Below the pieces are notes generated by a model. It was not told the DNA's origin. It did no database searches and was given only the letters and a program-made list of their open reading frames with translations. Made by a program: the position numbers and the translations under genes. Shown in pieces: positions 34,265 through 43,779 of a DNA stretch of 64,000 bases (positions are counted from its first letter, which is position 1; the number at the start of each line of letters is the position of its first letter). Source of the stretch: Ruegeria sp. YS9 (GTDB lineage Bacteria > Pseudomonadota > Alphaproteobacteria > Rhodobacterales > Rhodobacteraceae); NCBI RefSeq assembly GCF_024628725.1, contig NZ_CP102409.1:653001-717000 (forward strand), given 5' to 3'.

Positions 34265-34839
34265 TGGCGCTGTCTGGTCCTCAGAAAACGGTCGCTCAAA
34301 CCGTGGGTGTGGTTGTCCTGATGGGCAGCCTGGCCTGGGCATCGGTACCGTTCTACGACTGGTTCTGCCGCGTTACCGGATTTGGCGGAACAACGGGTGT
34401 TGCCGAAGCCGCCCCCGAAGAAATTCTGGACCGCACGGTCACCGTACGGTTTGATGCATCCAAGGCCAAGGACATGGCCTGGGAATTCAAGCCCGTCGTC
34501 CGCGAGATGGAAGTGCGCATCGGCGAGACCGGACTGGCTTTCTATGAGGCCTACAATCCAACGGATCGCCCAATCGCGGGGCAGGCCTCATACAATGTGG
34601 CACCCTATTCGGCAGGCGGGTATTTTCAAAAGATTGCCTGTTTCTGCTTTGAAGAGCAGGTGCTGCAACCCGGTGAACGCGTAGAAATGCCGGTGACCTT
34701 CTTCGTCGATCCTGAAATGGTCGAAGATCTTGAAGCAAAGTATGTTCATACGATCACTCTGTCGTATACATTCTACGAAATCGAACTGCCCGAGGGCTAT
34801 GCCGCCCTTGAAGCGCAGGCAGAAACAAACACGAACTAA
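34264..34839 (+). CDS. ctaG: cytochrome c oxidase assembly protein CtaG (Cox11)
   Basis: A 191-aa copper chaperone that inserts CuB into subunit I. One N-terminal membrane segment, VPFYDWFCRVTGFGGTTG, the periplasmic domain with AFYEAYNPTDRPIAG, and the copper-binding pair in IACFCFEEQ (Cys-x-Cys) are all visible. NVAPYSAGGYFQK and MPVTFFVDPEM are further Cox11 blocks. It is part of the coupled ctaB-small ORF-ctaG-coxC unit. Confidence 0.95.
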   Translation: MALSGPQKTVAQTVGVVVLMGSLAWASVPFYDWFCRVTGFGGTTGVAEAAPEEILDRTVTVRFDASKAKDMAWEFKPVVREMEVRIGETGLAFYEAYNPTDRPIAGQASYNVAPYSAGGYFQKIACFCFEEQVLQPGERVEMPVTFFVDPEMVEDLEAKYVHTITLSYTFYEIELPEGYAALEAQAETNTN

Positions 34840-34861
34840 CGCCTGTAGGTGAGGGACGCTG

Positions 34862-35677
34862 ATGGCACACGCTAAAAACCATGATTATCACATTCTGGCC
34901 CCGTCGATCTGGCCTCTGATCGGAGCTGTCGGCGGCTTTGTGATGTTGTTCGGAGCCGTCCTTTGGATGCACGGCGTGACGCCGTGGATGTTCTGGGCCG
35001 GTCTGGTCGCAGTTCTCTACACCATGTTCGCATGGTGGTCCGAAGTCGTTGTCGAGAGCCGACAGGGGGACCACACTCCTGTGGTTCGCATCGGCCTGCG
35101 TTACGGTTTCATCCTGTTCGTCATGTCCGAGGTGATGTTCTTCTTTGCCTGGTTCTGGTCGTTCTTCAAACATCGCATGTACCCGATGTACGACTATGCC
35201 GGCACCGAATACATCCAGCCGGACATCCACGCCGTTGACCCGTTCCACCTGCCGCTGATCAACACTCTGGTCCTGTTGCTGTCTGGCTGTGCAATTACCT
35301 GGGCGCACCACGCGCTGGTGCATGACAATGACCGCAAGGCGCTGATCAACGGTCTGGCCATCGGTATCGTTCTGGGCATCGCCTTTACCGGGTTGCAGGC
35401 GTTCGAGTATTATGAGCTGCTGGCCCATGAAGGCTGGAAGTTTGGCGATGATCAGTTCTATTCGAACTTCTTCATGGCGACCGGCTTCCATGGCTTCCAC
35501 GTCATTATCGGCACCATCTTCCTGTCGGTCTGCCTGATCCGGGCCCTCAAGGGCGACTTCACACCTGAAAAACATGTCGGGTTCGAGGCGGCCGCCTGGT
35601 ACTGGCACTTCGTTGACGTTGTCTGGCTGTTCCTGTTCTTCGCGGTCTACATCTGGGGACAGGCTCCGCTGATGTAA
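34862..35677 (+). CDS. coxC: cytochrome c oxidase subunit III
   Basis: A 271-aa subunit with seven membrane segments. Early [21 protein letters not shown], the [21 protein letters not shown] block, [16 protein letters not shown] and [19 protein letters not shown] are conserved in CoxC. The C-terminal [21 protein letters not shown] is the last helix. It lies 22 bases downstream of ctaG and is followed by a strong terminator. Confidence 0.97.
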   Translation: MAHAKNHDYHILAPSIWPLIGAVGGFVMLFGAVLWMHGVTPWMFWAGLVAVLYTMFAWWSEVVVESRQGDHTPVVRIGLRYGFILFVMSEVMFFFAWFWSFFKHRMYPMYDYAGTEYIQPDIHAVDPFHLPLINTLVLLLSGCAITWAHHALVHDNDRKALINGLAIGIVLGIAFTGLQAFEYYELLAHEGWKFGDDQFYSNFFMATGFHGFHVIIGTIFLSVCLIRALKGDFTPEKHVGFEAAAWYWHFVDVVWLFLFFAVYIWGQAPLM

Positions 35678-35700
35678 GACCGGTCAGGTGATCCAATTGC

Positions 35701-35730
35701 AAAAGCCGCCCCTTGGGGCGGCTTTTTCTC
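35701..35730. terminator. Rho-independent terminator after coxC
   Basis: AAAAGCCGCCCC/GGGGCGGCTTTTT hairpin, ending in five T. It separates the oxidase unit from the SURF1-thrC-M16 unit, which therefore needs its own promoter. Confidence 0.92.
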
Positions 35731-35833
35731 TATTCCGGGCGCAAGATTGCGCCCCATACAATTGCGTGGTTGCAATTTGGCCCGCACGCCCCTTAACAAG
35801 ACGCCGGTTCCTGAAACGAGGTTTGACCCTGAC

Positions 35834-36511
35834 ATGCGCCGCATTCTGTTCCCGCTGATCTTCGGCCTTGCCGGTTTGGGCGTGCTGCTGTCGCTGGGCA
35901 TCTGGCAGCTTCAGCGTCTGGCCTGGAAGCAGGAGGTGCTGGCCGAGATCGAAAGCCGAATCTCAGCCGCACCCACCGCCTTGCCCCGGCAGGTTTCAGA
36001 AGACTCTGACAAATATCTTCCGGTGACGGCTACGGGCGAGATGGAACCAGGCGAAATCCATGTGCTTGTTTCGGTCAAACAGGTGGGGGCAGGGTATCGG
36101 ATCATCCAGTCGTTCAGCACCGAGGGCCGCACAATTCTGGTGGATCGGGGTTTTGTACCGACAACGGCCAAGCAGGCGCCGCGTCTGACCGGCCCGATGG
36201 AGATCACCGGCAACCTGCACTGGCCGGATGAGGTCGACGGTTACACGCCTGAACCCGATATCGATGAAAACATCTGGTTTGCCCGCGACGTGCCAAATCT
36301 GGCCGCCGCTTTGGGGGCCGAGCCGGTGCTGCTGATCGCGCGGTCTGAGACCGACCCGAACGTGACGCCTTTGCCGGTGGATACGGCGGGAATTCCAAAC
36401 GATCACCTGCAATATGCAATTACCTGGTTTGGCTTGGCTCTGGTCTGGGCTGTGATGACCGGGTATTTCCTGTGGCGCAACCGCGCCCCTTCTGAGAGAG
36501 AAGAGCAATGA
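35834..36511 (+). CDS. SURF1 family cytochrome oxidase biogenesis protein
   Basis: A 225-aa membrane protein with two membrane segments, at 7-24 (GLAGLGVLLSLGIWQLQRL) and near 195-215 (YAITWFGLALVWAVMTGYF). The intervening region has the SURF1 GEMEPGEIHVLV and ILVDRGFVPTTAKQA motifs. It assists heme a insertion. The ATG at 35834 is chosen for the membrane segment; the ORF could begin at 35747. Its stop overlaps the ATG of thrC (ATGA), so both are co-translated. Confidence 0.93.
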   Translation: MRRILFPLIFGLAGLGVLLSLGIWQLQRLAWKQEVLAEIESRISAAPTALPRQVSEDSDKYLPVTATGEMEPGEIHVLVSVKQVGAGYRIIQSFSTEGRTILVDRGFVPTTAKQAPRLTGPMEITGNLHWPDEVDGYTPEPDIDENIWFARDVPNLAAALGAEPVLLIARSETDPNVTPLPVDTAGIPNDHLQYAITWFGLALVWAVMTGYFLWRNRAPSEREEQ

Positions 36512-37896
36512 AATACATCTCGACCCGTGGCCAAGCGCCAGAACTGACCTTTGAAGAGGCGATGCTGACCGGTCTGGCCCGCGATGGTGGTCTGTATCTG
36601 CCCGCCGAGATCCCCGTGATGAGCCATGACGAGATCGCGGCGCTTGCTGGGTTGTCCTATGAAGACATCGCATTCCGCGTGATGTGGCCTTATGTCAGCG
36701 GGTCCTTTGCCGAGGATGAGTTCAAGCAGATCATCGGCCGCGCCTATGAAGGTTTCGGCCATGACGCCCGCGCGCCGCTGAAGCAGTTGAACGAAAACCA
36801 TTTTCTGCTGGAGCTGTTCCACGGGCCGACACTGGCCTTCAAGGATTTCGCCATGCAGTTGATCGGTCAACTGTTCCAGGTGGCCTTGAAGCGTCGCGGA
36901 GATCGCGTGACCATCGTCGGCGCGACCAGTGGTGACACCGGCTCGGCCGCTATCGAGGCGTTCCGGGGGCTGGACGCGGTGGACGTGTTCATCCTGTTCC
37001 CGCATGGCCGCGTGTCCGAGGTGCAGCGTCGCCAGATGACGACGCCTGCGGACAGCAATGTTCATGCTCTGGCCGTGGATGGCGATTTCGACGATTGTCA
37101 GGCCGCGCTGAAGGACATGTTCAATGATTTCGACTTCCGCGACGGTGTCAAACTGGCCGGTGTGAACTCGATCAACTTCGCGCGGGTGCTGGCGCAGATC
37201 GTTTACTACTTTTCATCCGCCGTCAGCCTCGGCGCGCCGCACCGCAAGGTCAGCTTCACTGTGCCCACCGGCAATTTCGGCGACATCTTCGCGGGCTATC
37301 TGGCCAAGCGCATGGGCCTGCCGATCGACCGTCTGGTCGTGGCGACCAACCAGAACGATATCCTGCACCGGTGCCTGTCGGGCGAGGGATATTTCAAGGG
37401 CGACACGATCCCATCGATCAGCCCGTCGATGGACATTCAGGTCAGCTCGAATTTCGAGCGCGCGTTGTATTACGCCTATGGCGAGGACGGTGGAGCCGTG
37501 GCGCAGTTGATGGATGAGCTCAAGTCCGGCGGTTTCAACGTCAGTCAGGGCGCGATGGAGGCGCTGCGCGAGACTTTCGACTCGGGCCGGGTGTCCGAGG
37601 ACGAAACGCTGGCGACGATTAGGCATACGCTTGCCCACAGCGCGGAACTGGTCTGCCCGCACACTGCGGTCGGGATCAAGGTCGGTGAAGAACACCGTGC
37701 CACCGGCACCCCGATGATCACCTTGGCCACTGCGCACCCCGCCAAGTTTCCGGCCGCAGTCGAGAAGGCAAGCGACGTGCATCCGCCTCTTCCATCCCGC
37801 ATGTCTGATCTGTATGAACGTCCGGAACGGGTGACCCGGATTGCCAACGATCTGGGTGCCATCGAGGATCATATCAAAGGGCACATCGCCGAGTGA
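36508..37896 (+). CDS. thrC: threonine synthase
   Basis: A 462-aa PLP enzyme converting O-phosphohomoserine to threonine. The N-terminal TRGQAPELTFEEAMLTGLARDGGL block, the PLP lysine K112 in GPTLAFKDFAMQ, the phosphate loop VGATSGDTGSAAIEAF and GVNSINFARVLAQIVYYF are present, all of the fungal/alphaproteobacterial-type threonine synthase class. A coupled overlap with SURF1 upstream and M16 downstream makes this an operon. Confidence 0.96.
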   Translation: MKYISTRGQAPELTFEEAMLTGLARDGGLYLPAEIPVMSHDEIAALAGLSYEDIAFRVMWPYVSGSFAEDEFKQIIGRAYEGFGHDARAPLKQLNENHFLLELFHGPTLAFKDFAMQLIGQLFQVALKRRGDRVTIVGATSGDTGSAAIEAFRGLDAVDVFILFPHGRVSEVQRRQMTTPADSNVHALAVDGDFDDCQAALKDMFNDFDFRDGVKLAGVNSINFARVLAQIVYYFSSAVSLGAPHRKVSFTVPTGNFGDIFAGYLAKRMGLPIDRLVVATNQNDILHRCLSGEGYFKGDTIPSISPSMDIQVSSNFERALYYAYGEDGGAVAQLMDELKSGGFNVSQGAMEALRETFDSGRVSEDETLATIRHTLAHSAELVCPHTAVGIKVGEEHRATGTPMITLATAHPAKFPAAVEKASDVHPPLPSRMSDLYERPERVTRIANDLGAIEDHIKGHIAE

Positions 37897-39155
37897 CTGT
37901 CAGACAAGACCAACTGAAGAACGGCTTTCGTATCGTCAGTGAACACATGCCGGGGCTGCAATCTGCGGCCATCGGCATCTGGGTGACCGCCGGTGGGCGG
38001 CATGAGCGGATCGAACAGAACGGCATCGCGCATTTCCTTGAGCACATGGCGTTCAAGGGAACCGAGCGGCGTTCGGCGCTGCAAATCGCCGAGGCGATCG
38101 AGGATGTGGGTGGATACATCAACGCCTATACCTCGCGTGAGGTGACGGCCTATTATGCCCGGGTGCTTAAGGATGACGTGGCGCTGGCGATGGACGTGAT
38201 CGGCGACATCGTTCTGAACCCGGTTTTCGACCCGCGCGAAATCGAGGTTGAGCGCGGCGTGATCTTGCAGGAGATCGGCCAGGCCTATGACACGCCGGAC
38301 GATGTAATCTTTGATTGGTTGCAGGAGCAGAGCTATCACGACCAGCCTCTGGGCCGTACCATTCTGGGCCCGACCGAACGGGTCAGTGCGTTCTCGCGCG
38401 AGGATCTGTCGGGGTTCGTGGCCGAGCATTATGGCCCCGATCAGATGATCCTGTCCGCGGCCGGTGCCGTGGAACACGATCAGCTGATGAAAATGGCAGA
38501 AGAGATGTTCGGTCATCTGCAACCACGCACCGGGCTGATCGCCGAGCCTGCGCGTTTTACCGGCGGTGAAGCACGGCAGGAGAAAGAGCTGGAGCAGGCC
38601 CATTTCGCACTTGCGTTGGAAAGCCCGGGCTATCGCGACGATGCGATCTATACGGCGCAGATCTATTCCACCGCTTTGGGTGGTGGCATGTCTTCGCGGT
38701 TGTTCCAGGAGGTGCGCGAGTCGCGCGGTCTGTGCTATACGATCTTTGCCCAGACCGGAGCCTATGCCGATACCGGTACGACGACGATCTACGCCGGTAC
38801 GTCGGCAGATCAGGTGGCAGAGCTTGCCACCATCACCATTGACGAAATGAAGCGCGCAGCCGAGGACATGACCACGGAAGAGGTTGCCCGTGCCCGTGCG
38901 CAGATGAAAGCCGGGATGCTGATGGGGCTTGAAAGCCCGTCAAACCGGGCCGAACGCTTGGCGCGGCTGGTTCAGATCTGGGGGCGGGTCCCGTCTCTGG
39001 AAGATACGGTGGCCCGGATTGATGCGGTCAGCACCGAAGATGTGCGCGTATTCGCCGAGCAGATGGCCGTCAACGCACCTGCCGCTTTGGCGCTGTACGG
39101 GCCGGTTTCGGGGGCGCCGACATTGGCCGAACTACAGGAGAGGCGGGCGGCGTGA
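37893..39155 (+). CDS. M16 family zinc peptidase (PqqL/processing-peptidase-like)
   Basis: A 420-aa peptidase with the inverse zinc motif HFLEH at 47-51 (IAHFLEHMAFKGT) and a second ligand glutamate in EIEVERGVILQEI. The C-terminal half carries TALGGGMSSRLFQEVRESRGLCY, the M16 R/Y motif. Proteins like this in alphaproteobacteria resemble the mitochondrial processing peptidase beta subunit. The start is GTG overlapping the thrC stop (GTGA). Substrates are unknown. Confidence 0.93.
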   Translation: MTVRQDQLKNGFRIVSEHMPGLQSAAIGIWVTAGGRHERIEQNGIAHFLEHMAFKGTERRSALQIAEAIEDVGGYINAYTSREVTAYYARVLKDDVALAMDVIGDIVLNPVFDPREIEVERGVILQEIGQAYDTPDDVIFDWLQEQSYHDQPLGRTILGPTERVSAFSREDLSGFVAEHYGPDQMILSAAGAVEHDQLMKMAEEMFGHLQPRTGLIAEPARFTGGEARQEKELEQAHFALALESPGYRDDAIYTAQIYSTALGGGMSSRLFQEVRESRGLCYTIFAQTGAYADTGTTTIYAGTSADQVAELATITIDEMKRAAEDMTTEEVARARAQMKAGMLMGLESPSNRAERLARLVQIWGRVPSLEDTVARIDAVSTEDVRVFAEQMAVNAPAALALYGPVSGAPTLAELQERRAA

Positions 39156-39739
39156 TGCTGTTGGGCAGACGCAAGCTGAAACTCGAGACTGCGCGGCTCA
39201 GCTTGCGCCCGCCTGTACATTCCGACTTCAACGATTGGGCCGCATTGCGGCGGGCCTCGAAAGACTATCTGACTCCTTGGGAGCCGATCTGGGCCAAGGA
39301 CCACCTGAGCCGCAAATCCTTTACCAACCGTGTGTATTGGGCACAACGTTCTGTAGCGGCCGGGACGGCAATTCCGCTTTTTCTGTTTCGCCGCGAGGAT
39401 GACGTCTTGGTTGGGGCCATCACGCTGGACAACATACGGCGCGGTCCCGCGCAGGCGGGCACATTGGGGTACTGGACAGGTCAGGCCTTTGCTCGACAGG
39501 GGTATATGCGTGAAGCCATCGGCGCGATGGTTCACCATGCCTTTACCCGTTTGGACCTGAGCCGGATCGAAGCCGCCTGCCTGCCGGAAAACCGGGCGTC
39601 GCGCGGGCTGCTGGAAAGCTCGGCCTTCAAGTATGAAGGCGTGGCGCAGTCTTATTTGCAGATCAACGGACGGTGGCGGACGCATGTTCTGTATGCCAGC
39701 CTGCGGTCCGATCGGCGCGGAAAAACCGACGCGGGATAG
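39155..39739 (+). CDS. GNAT acetyltransferase, RimJ/RimL type
   Basis: About 194 aa. LRPPVHSDFNDWAALR, the acetyl-CoA loop with GYWTGQAFARQGYMREAIG, then FTRLDLSRIEAACLPENRASRG and KYEGVAQSYLQINGRWR fit RimJ/RimL enzymes that acetylate N-termini of ribosomal or other proteins. The start overlaps the M16 stop (GTGATG), so it is the last gene of this unit. Its stop adjoins the intergenic repeat at 39738. Confidence 0.88.
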   Translation: MLLGRRKLKLETARLSLRPPVHSDFNDWAALRRASKDYLTPWEPIWAKDHLSRKSFTNRVYWAQRSVAAGTAIPLFLFRREDDVLVGAITLDNIRRGPAQAGTLGYWTGQAFARQGYMREAIGAMVHHAFTRLDLSRIEAACLPENRASRGLLESSAFKYEGVAQSYLQINGRWRTHVLYASLRSDRRGKTDAG

Positions 39740-39799
39740 GGGGCGCTGCCCCCGTCGCGGCAAGCCGCGCCTCCCCCGGGATATTTGGGGCCAGATGAA
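39738..39799 (+). repeat. structured intergenic repeat, copy A
   Basis: Two hairpins in tandem (GGGGGC-GCT-GCCCCC and CGCGGC-AA-GCCGCG) are followed by a tail CTCCCCCGGGATATTTGGGG and CCAGATGAAC. The same architecture recurs inverted at 61956-62023. Located directly after the GNAT stop. Confidence 0.75.
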
Positions 39800-39841
39800 C
39801 AAGGGGCATGACTTGTGGGCGTTCTGCGCTACACTTCGGGA

Positions 39842-40660
39842 ATGCGCTGTTTGATTGCGGCATTGATGGTGATTTCGGGCGGGGCCGCTGCGCAGGAGCG
39901 TCGGCCAAGCCACTGTATCGCCATTGCCGATGCGGCGCCCGGAATCGAGTATCTGCACAAGGCGGCCTGGCAGGATCCGGTACCGGAATTCTCGGTGCGG
40001 ATCAGCTATATCGCGCACGCGTCCTTCATGATCCAGACCCGCGGCGGGCTGAATGCGGTGACGGACTTTACCGGGTTTATCGGCAGCGCAAACCTGATCC
40101 CGGACGTGGTGACGATGAACCATGCCCACGGCACGCATTGGACGGCCCATCCGGACCCGGCCATTCCGCATGTTCTGCCGGGATGGGGAGAGTTCGGGAA
40201 AGGTATCGAGCATCATCTGGATCTGGGAGAAATGCTGGTGCGCAATGTCTCGACCGATATCCGGTCTGTTTATGGTGGGGTCGAAGAGCGCGGCAATTCG
40301 ATTTTTGTGTTCGAGGTTGAGGGGTTGTGCATCGGTCATCTGGGGCATTTGCATCATGTCCCGTCGGATGAGCAGTTTGCCGCGCTTGGGCGGCTGGATG
40401 TGGTCATGGCCGCCGTTGATGGCGGGACCACCATGCCTCTGCCCGAGATGATTGCGGTTCTGAAACGGCTGAAAAGTTCTGTCATCATTCCGATGCACTG
40501 GTTCTCGCAGTTTTCGCTGGATCGCTTCCTGGCGGATATCAGGGATACATTTCCGGTCGAGCGCGAAGGGGTGTCGGAAATCACCGTCTCATTGCGGAAC
40601 CTTCCGGACCGCCCCACGGTTGTGGTGCTTGAGCCGCGCTATCTGATCGATCTTGAATAA
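39842..40660 (+). CDS. MBL-fold metallo-hydrolase, secreted
   Basis: About 272 aa with a signal peptide (MRCLIAALMVISGGAAAQE). The metallo-beta-lactamase-like pattern is degenerate: TMNHAHGTHWTAHPD in place of HxHxDH, VEGLCIGHLGHLHHVPSD for the second ligand, and IPMHWFSQFSLDRF near the end. This resembles the UlaG-like or exported branch of the fold rather than a classic lactamase. A GTG at 39815 would start inside the intergenic spacer and lacks a better ribosome site. Substrate unknown. Confidence 0.78.
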   Translation: MRCLIAALMVISGGAAAQERRPSHCIAIADAAPGIEYLHKAAWQDPVPEFSVRISYIAHASFMIQTRGGLNAVTDFTGFIGSANLIPDVVTMNHAHGTHWTAHPDPAIPHVLPGWGEFGKGIEHHLDLGEMLVRNVSTDIRSVYGGVEERGNSIFVFEVEGLCIGHLGHLHHVPSDEQFAALGRLDVVMAAVDGGTTMPLPEMIAVLKRLKSSVIIPMHWFSQFSLDRFLADIRDTFPVEREGVSEITVSLRNLPDRPTVVVLEPRYLIDLE

Positions 40661-40692
40661 GGCTTGCGGCAATCGCATCGCTTGGGCATTGA

Positions 40693-42114
40693 ATGCGTAT
40701 GAGTTTGAACCCCGCTGATGACCGTTTTGCCGCGCTGATCCGTTCGAAACTGGGCGACGGGGTGCTGCGCCCCGTAGAAGAACGGTATTTGGACGAACCG
40801 CGCGGTCGGTTTGCCGGACAGATCGGTCTGCTGGCCTTGCCGCGCAATACCGAAGAGGTGGCGGTGCTGGTAGGATTGGCTGCGAAAGCGCGGGTCCCGA
40901 TCGTACCTTATGGCGGCGGCACCGGTCTGGTTGGCGGGCAGGTGATGTCAGAGGATCCGGCGCCTTTGCTGATCTCGTTGGAACGGATGACCGCCATCCG
41001 GTCAGTCTTTGCGACCGAGAACGTTCTGGTCGCCGAAGCCGGGGCCATTCTTCAAGACGTTCAGGCCGCAGCCGAGGCGGTAAACCGGTTGTTTCCTCTG
41101 TCGTTGGCGGCACAGGGATCCTGCCGGATCGGGGGCAACCTGTCGACCAATGCAGGGGGCGTCAACGTTTTGCGGTATGGCAACGCGCGCGACCTGTGCC
41201 TGGGGCTTGAGGCGGTGTTGCCCAGTGGCGAGATCTGGCACGGCCTCAGCCGGCTGCGAAAGGACAATACCGGCTATGACCTGCGCAATTTGCTGATCGG
41301 GGCCGAGGGGACGCTGGGGATCATAACGGCCGCATCGCTCAAGCTGTTCCCGCGACCCGCCGGTATCGGGACGGCGGTGTTTCAGGTGGCGTCTCCCGAA
41401 GCGGCGATCGACCTGCTGGCTTTGGCGCGGGACAGGGTGGGTGAGGCGGTCAGCACGTTTGAGCTGATCCACCGGCAGGGGCTTGATTTTCTGGCCGAGG
41501 TTCTGCCGGATGTTCGCCAACCGTTCCGCACGCCGCCAGAGTGGAGCGTATTGATCGAGCTGGGTCTGGCTGACGGGCAATCACCATTTGCCGCGTTGGA
41601 GGAACTCTTTGTTCGCGCTGACGAACTCGGTCAGGTTCAGGACGGAGTAATCGCCCAAAGTGAAGCGCAGCGGGCCGATTTGTGGGCGGTGCGCGAACGC
41701 ATCCCCGAAGCCAATGGTCTGATCGGGTCAGTGTCGAGCCATGATATCTCGATCCCGATTTCCAGAATCCCCGACTTCATTCGCGATGGCAGAGACTTGA
41801 TTGCAGGTCTCGGGCCCTTTCGGATCAATTGCTTTGGCCATCTTGGTGACGGCAATCTGCATTACAACGTGTTCCCGCCCAAAGGCCAGAGCCGATCGGA
41901 TTTCGAGGACCAAAGAGGTGTGATCAAGCGGGCCATACATGATCTGGTTGACGCCTTTGACGGCTCGGTCAGTGCTGAACATGGGGTGGGGCGCCTCAAG
42001 ACCGAGGATCTGGAACGCTATGGCGATCCTGCCAAGCTGGGCGCGATGCGAGCCATCAAGACGGCACTGGATCCGCAGGGCATCATGAACCCCGGCGCGG
42101 TCCTGAAAGGGTGA
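40693..42114 (+). CDS. FAD-linked oxidase (GlcD / D-2-hydroxy-acid dehydrogenase type)
   Basis: A 473-aa flavoprotein. FAD-binding PCMH domain with VPYGGGTGLVGGQVMS, AAQGSCRIGGNLSTNAGG and YDLRNLLIGAEGTLGI. The C-terminal domain has GHLGDGNLHYNVFPP and VSAEHGVGRLK, which hold metal and substrate ligands. It could oxidise D-lactate, D-2-hydroxyglutarate or glycolate; sequence alone does not decide. Two starts (40693 and 40699) are in frame. It stands alone, before a hairpin. Confidence 0.88.
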   Translation: MRMSLNPADDRFAALIRSKLGDGVLRPVEERYLDEPRGRFAGQIGLLALPRNTEEVAVLVGLAAKARVPIVPYGGGTGLVGGQVMSEDPAPLLISLERMTAIRSVFATENVLVAEAGAILQDVQAAAEAVNRLFPLSLAAQGSCRIGGNLSTNAGGVNVLRYGNARDLCLGLEAVLPSGEIWHGLSRLRKDNTGYDLRNLLIGAEGTLGIITAASLKLFPRPAGIGTAVFQVASPEAAIDLLALARDRVGEAVSTFELIHRQGLDFLAEVLPDVRQPFRTPPEWSVLIELGLADGQSPFAALEELFVRADELGQVQDGVIAQSEAQRADLWAVRERIPEANGLIGSVSSHDISIPISRIPDFIRDGRDLIAGLGPFRINCFGHLGDGNLHYNVFPPKGQSRSDFEDQRGVIKRAIHDLVDAFDGSVSAEHGVGRLKTEDLERYGDPAKLGAMRAIKTALDPQGIMNPGAVLKG

Positions 42115-42140
42115 ACACGGCCCCGGGCTTTGGGCCGTGT
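42115..42140. terminator. hairpin between the FAD-linked oxidase gene and the fasciclin gene
   Basis: ACACGGCCC/GGGCCGTGT stem with an 8-base loop, 1 base after the stop. No immediate T-run (TGTTTT after 6 bases); probably a weak terminator for the convergent genes. Confidence 0.55.
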
Positions 42141-42152
42141 CCAGGTGTTTTC

Positions 42153-42635
42153 CTACGATGCAGGCAGGATCACCTTGTCGATCACATGGATCACGCCGTT
42201 CTTGGTTTCGATGTCGGCCTGAACAACGTTGGCGTCATTCACCATCACACCTGAATCCAGGTCGATCGTGATATCACCGCCTTGAACGGTTGCAGCCGTC
42301 ATGTCGTCGCTCAGATCACCTGACATCACTTTGCCCGGCACGACATGGTAGGTCAGAATGGCAACCAGCTGATCCTTGTTTTCGGGTTTCAGCAAGTCTT
42401 CGACCGTACCTTCGGGCAAAGCCGCGAACGCGTCATCAGTGGGGGCAAAAACGGTGAAAGGACCTTCGCCCTTGAGTGTGTCCACCAGTTCGGCGGCCTG
42501 AACCGCCGCGACGAGTGTTTCAAAGCTGCCAGCGGCGACGGCCGTGTCGACAATGTCCTTGCCGTGACCATCGGCGATTGCAGCAGTGCTGAACAGGATC
42601 GAGGCGACACCGGCGGCGGCGAATTTGCGGAACAT
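42153..42635 (-). CDS. fasciclin (FAS1) domain secreted protein
   Basis: A 160-aa protein with a signal peptide ([23 protein letters not shown]) and one FAS1 domain. [38 protein letters not shown] and [19 protein letters not shown] are the H1 and H2 fasciclin blocks; [11 protein letters not shown] ends it. Such proteins serve adhesion or carbon-linked surface functions; the partner is unknown. It is a single gene with a GGGAGTTAA ribosome site. Confidence 0.94.
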   Translation of the reverse strand: MFRKFAAAGVASILFSTAAIADGHGKDIVDTAVAAGSFETLVAAVQAAELVDTLKGEGPFTVFAPTDDAFAALPEGTVEDLLKPENKDQLVAILTYHVVPGKVMSGDLSDDMTAATVQGGDITIDLDSGVMVNDANVVQADIETKNGVIHVIDKVILPAS

Positions 42636-42805
42636 GAGCTTAACTCCCTGGGTTGAAATGCTTCAAGCAGCATCACCCAGTATACGGGGCAGCCTGACCA
42701 CAAGATCACTTGAGTCGATCCGTTTTGCTGCTTGATCGGCGCGAAAACCGCGCTAAGCCTGCCCGGTTTTCGGTTTCCAATCACGTTTTTGTGAAAAACT
42801 CCTAG

Positions 42806-43345
42806 TCAGAGACCCTCGAATTCGCACAGGACATGCACGTCCATGCCCATCTCTTCCAACACTTTACGGCCACCAAGATCGGGCAGGTCAATGATGAAGG
42901 CGCAAGAGACGATTTCGCCCCCAAGCCGCTCGATCAGCTTGATACCCGCCGCAGCAGTTCCGCCCGTAGCCAGCAGATCGTCGACCACCAGAATCTTTTC
43001 GCCGGGTTGGATGGCATCGTCATGGATCTCGACGATCGCCTCTCCGTATTCCAACTTGTAGTCCTGACTGATTGTTGTGCCGGGCAGTTTGCCTTTTTTG
43101 CGGATCGGGACAAAACCGACGCTCAACTGATGTGCAATCGCGCCGCCCAGAATAAAGCCGCGTGCTTCAAGCCCGACTACTTTGTCGATCTGCTCACCGG
43201 CATAGGGGTGCAGCATCTGGTCAATTGCCATTCGAAACCCGCGGGGGTCGGCAAACAGGGTTGTCACATCCCGAAACATGATCCCTTCATGGGGGAAATC
43301 GACGATGGTTCGGATATAATCTTTGACAGATTTGTTTCTGGACAT
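42806..43345 (-). CDS. apt: adenine phosphoribosyltransferase
   Basis: A 179-aa salvage enzyme forming AMP from adenine and [24 protein letters not shown] is the N-terminal APT signature, [25 protein letters not shown] the flap region, and [17 protein letters not shown] the PRPP-binding motif. The start [10 protein letters not shown] with AAAAGG upstream is chosen rather than the long in-frame extension. It adjoins mtnP functionally, since both salvage adenine from methylthioadenosine. Confidence 0.97.
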   Translation of the reverse strand: MSRNKSVKDYIRTIVDFPHEGIMFRDVTTLFADPRGFRMAIDQMLHPYAGEQIDKVVGLEARGFILGGAIAHQLSVGFVPIRKKGKLPGTTISQDYKLEYGEAIVEIHDDAIQPGEKILVVDDLLATGGTAAAGIKLIERLGGEIVSCAFIIDLPDLGGRKVLEEMGMDVHVLCEFEGL

Positions 43346-43779
43346 GGGCCAACCTTTTAGCGTCAAACAGCAATATTGTGTTTGGCCCAAGAGGGTTGGC
43401 CATGCAAGGAACAATTCCGCGGCCGGATCAGCACGGGTGCGAGGTTTCAGCGTTGAGCAGGACAAAAACCGGGGCAACCTTTGCGCCGGCCACGACAATT
43501 GCCCGACCCGTTTGATTGCTTGCTGCCACCTGTTCCAAACAGCCCCGGCGCTCGGATTTCCAGGAGCGCGATGAGAAAACTGTCTGGTTTGCAATTCGAC
43601 ATGTCCGGTTCTCAGGCGTCGTCGGCTTCAATTGAATGGACCTGGCTCAAGAACTGCCTGAAGGTTGCACGGTTCGTTGTCAGTTTCCCATCCTTGCCGT
43701 TAAGTGCCCGATAACGACAAAATCTATGCTATGGATATACACAGCATCGCCAGATAGAGCATAACTTCGTTGGGAAAAA
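43346..43779. other. intergenic region with no supportable gene
   Basis: 434 bases upstream of apt and of the small RHH gene. ORFs in it (for example 43481-43714) have no recognisable domain or ribosome site. The apt promoter should lie here. No repeat or hairpin with T-run was seen. Confidence 0.5.
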
